The position numbers were made by a program, and so were the translations under genes. The notes beneath the pieces were generated by a model. The model had not been told where the DNA came from. It ran no database searches and saw nothing but the letters and a program-made list of their open reading frames with translations. A stretch of 64,000 nt of DNA, taken from the NCBI GenBank assembly GCA_022575985.1, contig JAKSXM010000014.1, forward strand, positions 9,672,001-9,736,000. Direction: 5' to 3'. This document shows, one piece after another, positions 55,385-64,000 of the stretch. Numbering within the stretch: the stretch's first letter is position 1; each line of letters begins with the position of its first letter. The stretch comes from Anagrus nilaparvatae. Lineage: Eukaryota > Arthropoda > Insecta > Hymenoptera > Mymaridae.

Positions 55385-56649
55385 ACACAAAAATCTGAGC
55401 CTTGCCCGGAGCATGCTCTCCATCGCCTTACCAATGGTATTTAACATACACAAAGGTCTGTAAGATGATGGAGAGTCCGGGGCTCCCTCCTTGACCTTGT
55501 TCAAGAGCACGGGACGTGCCACCTTCGACTGCTTTGGAAACACTCCAGCCACCAAACACGCATTGAACATGCTTAACAGGATACCAGGGATTACTTTGAC
55601 CGCTCTTTTGAGCACTTCCGCCAGTATATTGTCCGGCCCCAACGCCTTGCTATGTTTAATGGCCTTTATGGCCTTGACCATCTCACCTTCGCTGAACAGC
55701 GGCACTTCCTCCCTGGGTATCACCTCAACCGGGTTTACCGGATCGGTCTTTCAGGGAAGAGAGCACCGACGATCCGTTCAGTCGACGCCGCTTCCATCAT
55801 GTTGTCGGACCCCCAGTTCAGCTTGCCCATTACGACTTTGTAACCTAGGCCCCAGGGGTCCTTGTTTACATCTTCACGTAATGAACGCAGACATTGAGCC
55901 TTGCTTTGACGGATGGCCTTGGCCAACCGGTGTTTGGCGTCCTTGTGTTCCTGAGAAAGCACGACGGCCTCAGGTCTGTCCCGTGCTCTTTGCGCATTTC
56001 ATCGTGTCCTGTGACATTCCTTCCGGAGCTCAGCTATTTTGGGAGTCCACCAGTACACTGTCTTTCTCCCTTTCCAGGGCCTGTGGTGAGGCATCGAGGC
56101 ATTACAAGCCCCGCATAATAGAGACGTTACTTTCTTAACTAAGATTTCAGCCTCATGGGGACTTGTGGCCCCTCCGTGCCAAGCGGGGATGGACGCTGAC
56201 TCGATTCGAAGATACTCCTCGAATCTGTCTTCGTCCATTTTTGGGACGTTCCAACCCAGGGGGCGCCTCCTGTTGTGAGGTTCCTTCCAATACCCGGAAG
56301 GCGATGTAATGATGATCACTACCATTTTATTGATCATCCATCACCCTCCAGTCGCCTATTCTCCCGGACGCAGCTACTGTATCGAAGGTTATGTCCAGGA
56401 TAGAGGCACCCCAACCCGGCCTCTCGTAGGTGGGCCTGTTGCCTCTATTCTGGACCATTAGTTTGCACCTAGTGGCCATTTCAAGCACCATTCGTCCCCT
56501 GGGGTTAGTCGTTGGCATCCCCCATTCCAGAGCCCTGGGTTAATCTGGAAGACTTCCTTTCTTTTTCTATACCTGCGCCTTCCCACCTTGGAAGGTTTCT
56601 ATCCTTATAGAACAGGTTCCTTTGGCTGCTGGGTCTTCTTGACTCTGGG
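55385..56649 (-). pseudogene. R1-type LINE: ORF1 scrap, endonuclease end and reverse transcriptase start
   Basis: Minus strand: an ORF1-like scrap (RWEGAGIEKERKSSRLTQGS, 56650-56521) joined directly to the second half of the endonuclease (WGMPTTNPRGRMVLEMA, NRGNRPTYE), so the region between was deleted. Then RRPLGWNVPKMDEDRFEEYL, VYWWTPKIAELRKECH, KHRLAKAIRQSKAQCLRSL, and the start of the reverse transcriptase (IKAIKHSKALGPDNILAEV, VFPKQSKVARPVLL, SSYRPLCMLNTIGKAMESML). Cut off at 55384. It supplies the part missing in the copy at 41727-44201 but is itself frameshifted. Confidence 0.8.
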
Positions 56650-56693
56650 TTATTATTATTATTATTTTTATTATTATTATTAATATTATTATT
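56650..56693. repeat. (TTA)n tract
   Basis: Imperfect TTA repeats between two LINE fragments of opposite direction. Confidence 0.9.
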
Positions 56694-57682
56694 GATATCC
56701 CGGACTTTACTCAAGAAGAGCTGTTTGCTGCCGTGGACTTAGAAATAAGAAAGCTGCCGGCCCAGCTGGTATACCAGCCGAGATTATAAGATTAGCTGCA
56801 CCCGAGTGTCCATCTTTGATGCTAAGGATATACAACACATGCATCCGAACAGAAGTCTTTAGCAGGCGATGGAAAAAGGCAATACTGGTACTTATCAGCA
56901 AAGGAAAGGGTGATCCTACACTCCCATCCTACTGGCGACCACTAGGACTTTTGGATACAGCGGGAAAAAGTTTCGAAAAGATGCTGTAACCTCGTATCTT
57001 AAACGCTGTAGAAGCAGCAGGAGACTTATCTCCTCGACAATACAGCTTTAGACGGGGGTGGTCCACCGTTGGGGCAGTGAATGAGGCCGTTGACGCGATA
57101 GCGAGGGCCCAAACGGGTAATCATTACTCTCGTAAAATTACTCTTTTTGTTACCCTTGTCGCAAGGTCCGTGGAGGATATTCTGCGAACTAAAAAACTAA
57201 TGACGACACCCTAACTAGGAGCCGTGTGTAGGAGCGACCGAGATGGACGGTTTTTGAACGCGGCATCAAAGAATGGACGATGTAGGACGTACAAGGATAT
57301 TTATTTATTTATTTATTTATATATTTATTTATTTATTTATTAATATATTTATTTATTTATAAACTTACGTATTTATCTAGTTGACGACACGGTGAAATAA
57401 CAAGAAGGAGAAAGAAAGGATCTCCTGGATTAAAGGATTTATGGATGGAAGGATCTTCAACCAAAGAAGATACATGGCCTTAATTCAATCCGATGTAATG
57501 TGATAAACGGTTCCGGGCTGACTTGTATAAGGTATGATGAGGGGTGAGTTTAGTCGGTAAACATGGAGCAATGCATTCTTCGCAGAGTGCCTTGCCATCA
57601 TGGATTCCGACACTGTTCAGAACACTGGGTTCTGTTCGTGGGTAACGCATTCTCACCTCTCTGCCAGTGTGCAAAAAAAAAA
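56694..57682 (+). pseudogene. Second R1-clade LINE family: reverse transcriptase start and 3' UTR
   Basis: Different from the other R1-type copies. Reading frames: DIPDFTQEELFAAVD; after a frameshift KAAGPAGIPAEIIRLAAPEC, VFSRRWKKAILVLISKGKG, LPSYWRPLGLLDTAGKSFEKML, then a stop, LNAVEAAGDLSPRQYSFRRG and GAVNEAVDAIARAQTG. At about 57165 the reverse transcriptase breaks off before its first catalytic box and a presumed 3' region follows, with (TTTA)n at 57300-57360 and a short A run at 57670-57682. Internal deletion again removes most of ORF2. Confidence 0.72.
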
Positions 57683-58572
57683 AATATGTAATTGATTGAT
57701 AATATGTAATATTTTGTTGATATATTTATTAATAAAATTAGTAGGATAATTGTTTAACAATAATAAATTTTTGCAAAGTTTAATATTCTCAGAATGAAAC
57801 TTTTTATCAGATAATTTTATAGCTCTGTCAATTAGATTATAAATGATGCCTATTTTTTGACTAATAGGATAAGTAGAATTGTAATTTAATAGACGTCCAG
57901 AAAAACATGGTTTTTGAAACCAATTAGTAATAACTCTACCATTATTGTTGATTAAAAGTAGATCTAAGAAATTAATTGTATTGTTTTTTTCAATTTCATA
58001 AGTGAATTGAATATTGTTGTTTATATTGTTAAAAACCGCAACTATTTGATCTATTTTATTTTTAGGAATGCATGTAAGTATGTCATCTACATAGCGTGAA
58101 TAAAAAATAAGAGAAAAATCTAATTTAGACAGAGCTTCAGTTTCTATATCTTCCATAACTAGATCAACAATGAGTGGAGACATATCTGACCCCATAGGGG
58201 TGCCCAGAATCTATATACTTTATCATTAAATGTAAAATATAGATTGTCAAAAATATAATTAATAATGTAAACTATTACATGAAAAGGAATTTTTGATTTG
58301 GAATGTATTTTAATGAATCTTTTATCTAATGATTGTAAAACTTGGTCCTTAGAAATATTAGAGAATAAAGATACTACATCTAGAGAAATAAGGATATAAT
58401 CTTCAGGAATGGAAATATCTTTGAGTTTTTCTTTGGTATCAAAACTATTTTTTACATGTGATTTAGGTAGTGAACAGCAATTTTGAAGTACATTACATGA
58501 AAATTTTGATAAAAAAGATGGAGGAGTGTTTATGTCAGAAATGACAGGTCTAGAAGTAAGATCAACCATTAA
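57683..58572 (-). pseudogene. PLE reverse transcriptase core
   Basis: Minus strand, one frameshift near 58190. Motifs in order: ILISLDVVSLFSNI (first catalytic Asp), IINYIFDNLYFTFND, then in the next frame GTPMGSDMSPLIVDLVMEDIE, YVDDILTCIP (catalytic YVDD kept), NFLDLLLI, NWFQKPCFSGRLLNYNS, and YPTNFINKYINK. This order and the P-M-G-S-x-M-S-P box mark a Penelope-type reverse transcriptase. The endonuclease should follow beyond 57683 but is replaced by the 3' end of another LINE. Confidence 0.87.
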
Positions 58573-58818
58573 AGAATAGAAGAGCATGAAAAAGATGTAA
58601 AAAAGAATCGTGATAAACCTGTCTCTAACCATTGTGTTAACAATCATATGTTTGAATTTAATAAGGTCTCTATTATGGATTATGAACCTAAATTATTTAA
58701 TAGAAAAATATCAGAGATGTTACACATTCAAGCGAATAATTATACAGTTAATAAAAAAGAAGATACTATGTTTCTCAATAGTTTATATAAAAATTTCATA
58801 AATTATGATATATTCTGA
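58573..58818 (+). pseudogene. PLE GIY-YIG endonuclease, C-terminal end
   Basis: Plus strand, opposite to the adjoining reverse transcriptase: HEKDVKKNRDKPVSNHCVNN, HMFEFNKVSIMDYEP, LFNRKISEMLHIQ, then INYDIF and TGA at 58816-58818. This is the usual end of PLE proteins (NH.F.F..V.I.D.E, R.ISEM.HI). The position suggests a 5' inversion during insertion or a head-to-head pair of PLEs. Confidence 0.75.
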
Positions 58819-59565
58819 TCGAAACGCTGCAGGTACCTTCTGTACCTACATTAAAAATCGCGTATTTTTGAAAAATAATTTTTTAATGAATTTAAAAATT
58901 ATATAATATTGCCGCTTGATATGTCTTAATAAAAAAAGGGATGTTATTTGAAAACATACACATATCAAGATAGGACAATTTATATTTAATTCATTTAACA
59001 ATTATGCCCAGTACAGGTCAATGAAATCAAAATAATAATATTCATAAATTATGTTTCTAGAAAATTCCCTAATAATTTTTAGTTATAAGTATACTTTTTA
59101 TTTCTTTCTCTTTTTTCACACTCCTCTAACAATTTTTCATCTCTTATATTTATCATATAAGTTAGAGTTTATACATACATACTTCTATATACTACAACTC
59201 ATATAAAATATATACATATGGTAGTATAACACAGAGTTATCAATACCGTGTTTGTTTATCTAAACGCAGTATATTACATCTGTTTTTTGACTAAGAACAA
59301 TGTTGTTCTTTTCTACCAAAGATATTTTATCTTATTTTAAGTAAAATGTAGTCAATTTTATTATATTTAAACATTGTTGGTATGTAAAAATATTTTATAA
59401 AATATGAATGTAAATTATTGTTTGATATTATATTATAATAATAAAATTTTTTCAGTTTGAAAAGGTGTACTGTTACGTACACGAAACGTAACGCTGAATA
59501 AAAAAAGATCTTGGAAATTTTTATTTAATAGCCCTCTTGGTCAAAAGAAACACATCAATAATTAT
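58819..59565 (+). other. PLE 3' UTR/terminal region with the right ~437-bp inverted repeat
   Basis: Downstream of the endonuclease stop. From 59129 to 59565 it is the inverted copy of 50398-50838. The hammerhead-like motif lies at 59455-59493. Confidence 0.75.
59455..59493 (+). ncRNA. Hammerhead-like motif, right copy
   Basis: TTTGAAAAG, stem GTGTAC/GTACAC (6 bp, loop TGTTAC), GAAAC, GTAAC. Differs from the left copy by one loop base. The alternative pairing GTTACGT/ACGTAAC also exists. Confidence 0.35.
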
Positions 59566-59796
59566 ATCTTTTTTTATTTTGTGCAAAGAGTATAAATATG
59601 GTTTAAATAATGCATATAAATCTTCTTCCCTGTTCAATAGATTCCTCAATTTTAACTCCAATTACCCTAAATTCCAAAAACGAAAAAGAAGATTAACGAA
59701 ATCTTTAAAACTATATTAATATTCAATCCATAAAATAAAAAGAAATATCAACCAACAAGCGTAAACCATACCAGTTTCAAATAATAACATTCCTGT
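59566..59796. other. Short spacer
   Basis: AT-rich; no feature recognised. Confidence 0.5.
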
Positions 59797-61080
59797 ATAT
59801 ATATGGGTGGTTCCAGTACTTTTCGTACAGATTAGGGCGCACTCATGTTACCGATTGAGCTCAAATTTTAGGGAATAGTTTGGGGTTACAAAAAAGTCAC
59901 TCAGCCAAAATTTTAGCCCTCTAGCACCTTATGGGGCCGAAATATGGCGGTTTGAAGGTCCAAAAATAGCCTAATTTAGCCCTTTTTTAAAATTACGCCA
60001 TTCCCTTAAATTTACTTAAAATTTATTTTACTGGTCGCATTTTAACCGCTAAAGAGTCTACATTTTGTAAAAAAATTTTTAGCCAATTCCATGGAGTCAA
60101 CTTTTTTTGGCATTGATAAACGTAAAATGAATTTTATTAAAAAAGCTGATTTTCGAAATAATACCGTAGCTTAAGATCAACTCGAAAATATTTCTGGTTG
60201 GTTGCATTTTTTTCGTCTACTCAAGACCTTTCAAACGCAATCCTAAAATTTAAAATCGGTGGATTTAAACCGGAGATATTTTGATTTTAGTGGCGGCTGT
60301 TTTTAAAAAATGCGTTTTTTTGACATTTTTCGCCACCTTGCATTTTTTTCTACGTGCTTCAAAATATCTGAAACTTTCAGGAAAATAAGTTCAATATATG
60401 TTCTACAAATTTCATAAAAAATTTCTTTGCTTATTTGCCTTTAAAGCCCTTTTTTGACTCATCCAAATTCAACATTTCCATTTTCCGGAATTTTCCATTT
60501 TTCGGCTTTTCCTGTAATCTAATAAAAATTCTGACTCGATTTTTGGATTCCTCGGGAAATTTTACTATAGACCCTCTTTTTTAAGTAATTTTGAACATCT
60601 CTGTGATGCTGTATAAAAAAAGGAAAAAAGAATTTGCATAAAAATAAAAGTAAAATTGAAATTGATAAAATTAAAATTTTTTTTGTTTGTCAATTTTATC
60701 ATCAGATATCTCCCAACAAAACTTACATGCATTAAGAAGAATAGGAAAAATTTGGAATATCTTTTTCATCATAAAAAACCTTAGAAAATCGATTTTTGGG
60801 CCTAAATACAAAAGGGCCTTATGTTTTTTTTTTGGCCCAAAACGTATTTGAACGCCAAATTTCCTGCGGAATCCGAATTTAAAATAAAAAAATATACTTC
60901 CCATTTAAAATTTTAAAGTTGGCACCCGTGGGCCTTTTTTGGGCCTTAGGACCCAATATCTAATAACGCCATCGGATGTCCCCCTCAAAACCCTGAAACT
61001 TTTGTTCAAAACATTTTTTTTGATTTAACTTAGTTTTCGAGATATTTAGGTGTATCTTTTAAAATGACTCACCCTGTATA
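59797..61080. repeat. Possible inverted-repeat element ending in a CACCCTGTATA motif
   Basis: The left end CCTGTATATATATGGGTGG and the reverse complement of the right end, TATACAGGGTGAGTCA, show weak inverted similarity. TTTTAGCCCTCTAG at 59913 matches the arm motif of the 17920-20893 element. No coding sequence (the frame at 60671-60904 looks random). Low confidence as a single unit. Confidence 0.35.
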
Positions 61081-61934
61081 TCTTAATACTATACATATTT
61101 TAAAATTTATTTGTTTGTTTGTCTGTTTGTACCCTAATGACGCAAGAACCGACAAACCGATTGGCATCAAACCGGTGTCAAAATAAAGAAAAAAAGTCTG
61201 CGGGTGACATAGGCCATAGATTTTCTGCTCAGCTATCGTAGTTTTTGAGATATTTAATTTTTAGTATTTTTGAACTTGATAACATTTTTTAAAATTTTTA
61301 ACAAAAATTGAAATATCTCGAGACTATCGAAAAGTTTTTTTATCGCACTTCATAGTATTCGATTCGGCACTAATTTTTACGTATTCTCTGAAATTTTTAT
61401 TCAAAACGGAGGTATCTTCAAAATTTTATAAAATATTTTTGAAGCTGGTAAAAAAATTTTTTTTTATTTCTTATTTTTATTCTATTTTTAATAATTTATT
61501 TGTTTGTCTGTGTCTACTTTAAAATGTAATAAATGTAATTGATTTGGCAATAATTTATACGTAATTAGTTAAATTTGATTAAAAAAGAAAATTTCTTCAA
61601 AATTAAAAACAAAAAAAAATTTTGGCTTTCCAGTTTCCTGTAATTTACATTGTCAAATTTTGAATACGGTTTTTAATTTCACGTTGAAGAGGCACTGATT
61701 TGGCACTAATTTATACGTACTCAGTTAAATTTTTTTATTTTCTCTATTATAACTAGAGAATCAATTAGAACCTATAATTTTTCACTAATGTTTCACCTAC
61801 GCTGCTCTGAATAGTTTGAATGTGTTTGCATAATTATAAATTTGCAATGAAAAATTATTTTTTGAAACAACACAAACAGAAGTAAATGTGACACAGGGGG
61901 GGGGGGCGGAGCCCTCCCCTCCAACTTTCGCTAG
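61081..61934 (+). mobile_element. Non-autonomous Helitron-like element
   Basis: Starts TCTTAATACTATACAT after A (61080) and ends GCGGAGCCCTCCCC...CTAG before T (61935), fitting A|TC...CTAG|T insertion. Inside are phrases common in insect Helitrons: TTTGTTTGTTTGTCTG, ACCGATTGGCATCAAA, GGGTGACATAGGCCATA, and a G-run/C-run hairpin (GGGGCGGAGCCCTCCCC) ahead of the end. No Rep/helicase gene. Confidence 0.65.
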
Positions 61935-62679
61935 TATATATATATATATATACATATGGGTATATGCGTGTATATGTAAGTAAATGTATATGTATGTATA
62001 TTAAATATCAAACCAAAGCGTTAGCTTTGGATTTATGGGATTGAGGGGGGGCGGTCACGCGACCCTCCATCGCAAGTAAAAGCTAGCTTTGCTTATATAT
62101 ATCTCTTTTTTTTCTCTCACTCTAAATTCATTGCTTCTAAGTGAGAGGGACATACATTTACATTTACATTTAACTCACGATCGGAGAAGGCTGAGATATC
62201 GAATTTTGGTTTGACTTACGTTTTTTTATCGAATTTTTGCGATTTATATCGAAGTTTTCATTTCAGTTTTTTGATCCAGTAGTTATAAGTAAAGAAGAGG
62301 TATCCTTATAATTTTGAATAAAAATATATCATTATTACATATATATTTAAATTATAATGAATGGGGATTTTTATTCGATTATGTTATTAGGTAATAATAA
62401 CGCAAGAGTTAGTATAAAAATATATCGGTACATGAATTCCTTAAAATATTTAACGTGGTATATACAAATGTATCAGGAGAACATGAATAAAAATAGATAT
62501 TTAAAAAGGGGCCCATACTGTCATAAAATTAAAAAAAACACTGCCAAGTGATTGGCACTATGGTTTCTCATTAACAATAGCAAAATATTTATAATGGTCT
62601 ATTTTATCTAATAAAAATTATAATTTGAGATATCAGTATTTCATAAAAAAAAGTTAAATACCGTATTTTAAAAGAAAAA
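61935..62679. other. Spacer with TA-rich simple repeat and GC-rich patch
   Basis: (TA)n at 61934-61951; a GC-rich segment GGGGGGGCGGTCACGCGACC at 62046 ending near AAAGCTAG (62081-62088), which may be the end of a second Helitron-like piece. No gene seen. Confidence 0.4.
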
Positions 62680-63610
62680 AAATGTTGCTGTGATTTAATG
62701 TTTTTTATTTAACAAATTTTTAGAAAAAAATTTTCAATAAACTAGGTATTACACTTAAAAAAAAAACAATATTACAGATTTTTTAATTTTTTTGTTTTAT
62801 TAATATTGAGAAAAAAATTTTGAAAAAATTCAGTATTAGATCCAAAAATTACTATGAATAAGCTTTCTAAAACTAGTACTCTCATAGAAATTAATTAGGT
62901 ACTAAATCCGAACAAAAAAAAAATTTGGTATTCTTTGTATTTTTTTGTAAAAAAAATTTTGGGAAAAAAATTTTCAAAAAATTAATTATCAGATTTGAGA
63001 TATCAAGTAAAAACCATACTTTCAAATATAAGTATTTTTATGGAAATAAATGAGGTATTACACCTAAATTAAAAAAAAAAAAAGTATTTTGAAATCTCTT
63101 GATGAAAAAATTTTTGAAAAAAAAAATTAGATCTTAATTCCATAATGGTTGTTAAATACAACCAATTGCAAAATTTTCAAATATTAGTACTTTCATGGAA
63201 TTAAAGGAAGTATTACACAAAAAAAAAAAAAAAAAATATTACAGATTTTTTAATTTTTTTAATTTTGAGAAAAAAATTTTGAAAAAGTTAAGTTTCAGGT
63301 CCAAAAAATTACTATAAACGATATTTCTAAAACTAGTACTCTCATAGAAATCAATTAGGTACTACATTCAAAAATAAAAAAAAATTAAGTTTTTTTCGTA
63401 TTTTTTGGTGAAAAAAATTTTGAGAAAAAAATTTTCAAAAAATTAGTTATCAGATTCGAGATATCGAGTAAAAATCGTACTTTCAAATATAAGTACTTTC
63501 ATGGAAATAAATGAGGTATTACATCCAAATTAAAAAAAAAAAAAAGTAGTTTGAGATTTTTTGATGAAAAAATTTTTGAAAAAAAAATTAGGTCTTAATT
63601 CCATAATGGT
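62680..63610. repeat. Two tandem units of a ~460-bp repeat
   Basis: CCATAATGGTTGT recurs at about 63141 and 63601 (460 bp apart). TTTCTAAAACTAGTACTCTC, ACTTTCAAATATAAGTA and AAATGAGGTATTACA recur with the same spacing. Related copies at 45370-46030 and 10545-10640. Confidence 0.8.
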
Positions 63611-63632
63611 TGTGAAATTTCACCGGTTACAT

Positions 63633-63656
63633 ACACACACACACACACACACACAC
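63633..63656. repeat. (CA)n microsatellite
   Basis: Twelve CA units. Confidence 0.95.
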
Positions 63657-64000
63657 ATACAGACTTTTTTTAAAAACCGATTTTTTAGCTTCCTGAGGTC
63701 CCAAAACGTGCTTATATGCCAAAAAATCAAAAATCAAAATTTCATCTATCACAAAGGTTCCTCTATGAGGAACCAAAAAAATCACAGCTGCTTATTGTAG
63801 AATATATAATTATAATAAAGACATTAAGCCGTGATACACACTTATGTATACAAGTATATACTATCTGATACTTATATAATATTAATTAACATATTATAGA
63901 AATTTAGTCTAGTGCTAAGCTACAAAGATAATGTTTTTATTAATATAAAATGGGTGCATAATTTTCTATTAAATTGTGAAAAAAGGTTTATTTATAAATA
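63657..64000. other. Repeat tail and AT-rich end of window
   Basis: 63660-63760 repeats the phrase at 10680-10770 (CTTATATGCCAAAAAAT, AATTTCATCTATCACA). The remainder is AT-rich with no gene recognised. Confidence 0.5.

Overview
This window looks like intergenic DNA from an insect-type arthropod genome: very AT-rich, eukaryotic, and made almost entirely of transposable elements in various states of decay. No operons or bacterial features are present. R1-type LINEs, Penelope-like elements (PLEs), a Ty3/Gypsy element, a Tigger/pogo transposon, Helitron ends and many long-inverted-repeat elements all point to an arthropod. I cannot name the species. The only sequence resembling an ordinary cellular gene is the C-terminal half of a mitochondrial GatA/QRSL1 amidotransferase subunit at 856-1541 (minus).

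Layout. 0.8-2.9 kb: the GatA fragment, flanked by a 140-bp tandem repeat that a 973-bp TA-flanked element has entered. 3.56-9.90 kb: a 6.3-kb foldback element whose ~770-bp terminal inverted repeats (TIRs) each carry a tRNA-like module, with an inner palindrome of ~133-bp tandem repeats. 12.9-21.6 kb: a run of inverted-repeat elements (12942-13530, 14305-15234 with a captured integrase-tail-like ORF, 15858-17915, 17920-20893, 21203-21604). 22.7-27.1 kb (minus): a 5'-truncated R1-type LINE joined to a broken Ty3/Gypsy element. 31.13-36.07 kb: another foldback element, with arms of ~57-bp tandem repeats and a PLE inside. 36.1-41.6 kb (minus): a CR1/Jockey-like fragment, an R1-type fragment, a Tigger transposon and an R1-type 3' end.

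41.6-45.4 kb (plus): a PLE whose reverse transcriptase is split by a young, internally deleted R1-type LINE with a 15-bp target duplication. 45.4-50.4 kb: a short MITE with 8-bp duplications, another CR1/Jockey-like fragment, and mostly featureless DNA with one unrecognised small ORF. 50.4-59.6 kb: two ~440-bp inverted repeats enclosing R1-type LINE copies, a second copy of the LINE-PLE chimera, a second R1 family and a rearranged PLE. 59.8-64 kb: an inverted-repeat-like element, a Helitron-like element and ~460-bp tandem repeats.

No autonomous element is intact. Every reverse transcriptase, transposase or integrase-like ORF is truncated, frameshifted or interrupted. What stands out is structural: many long perfect or near-perfect palindromes, nested insertions whose empty sites are also in the window, hammerhead-ribozyme-like motifs in several PLE ends, and chimeric LINE-PLE junctions shared by two loci. 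All family calls come from motif recognition by eye; no database search was run.
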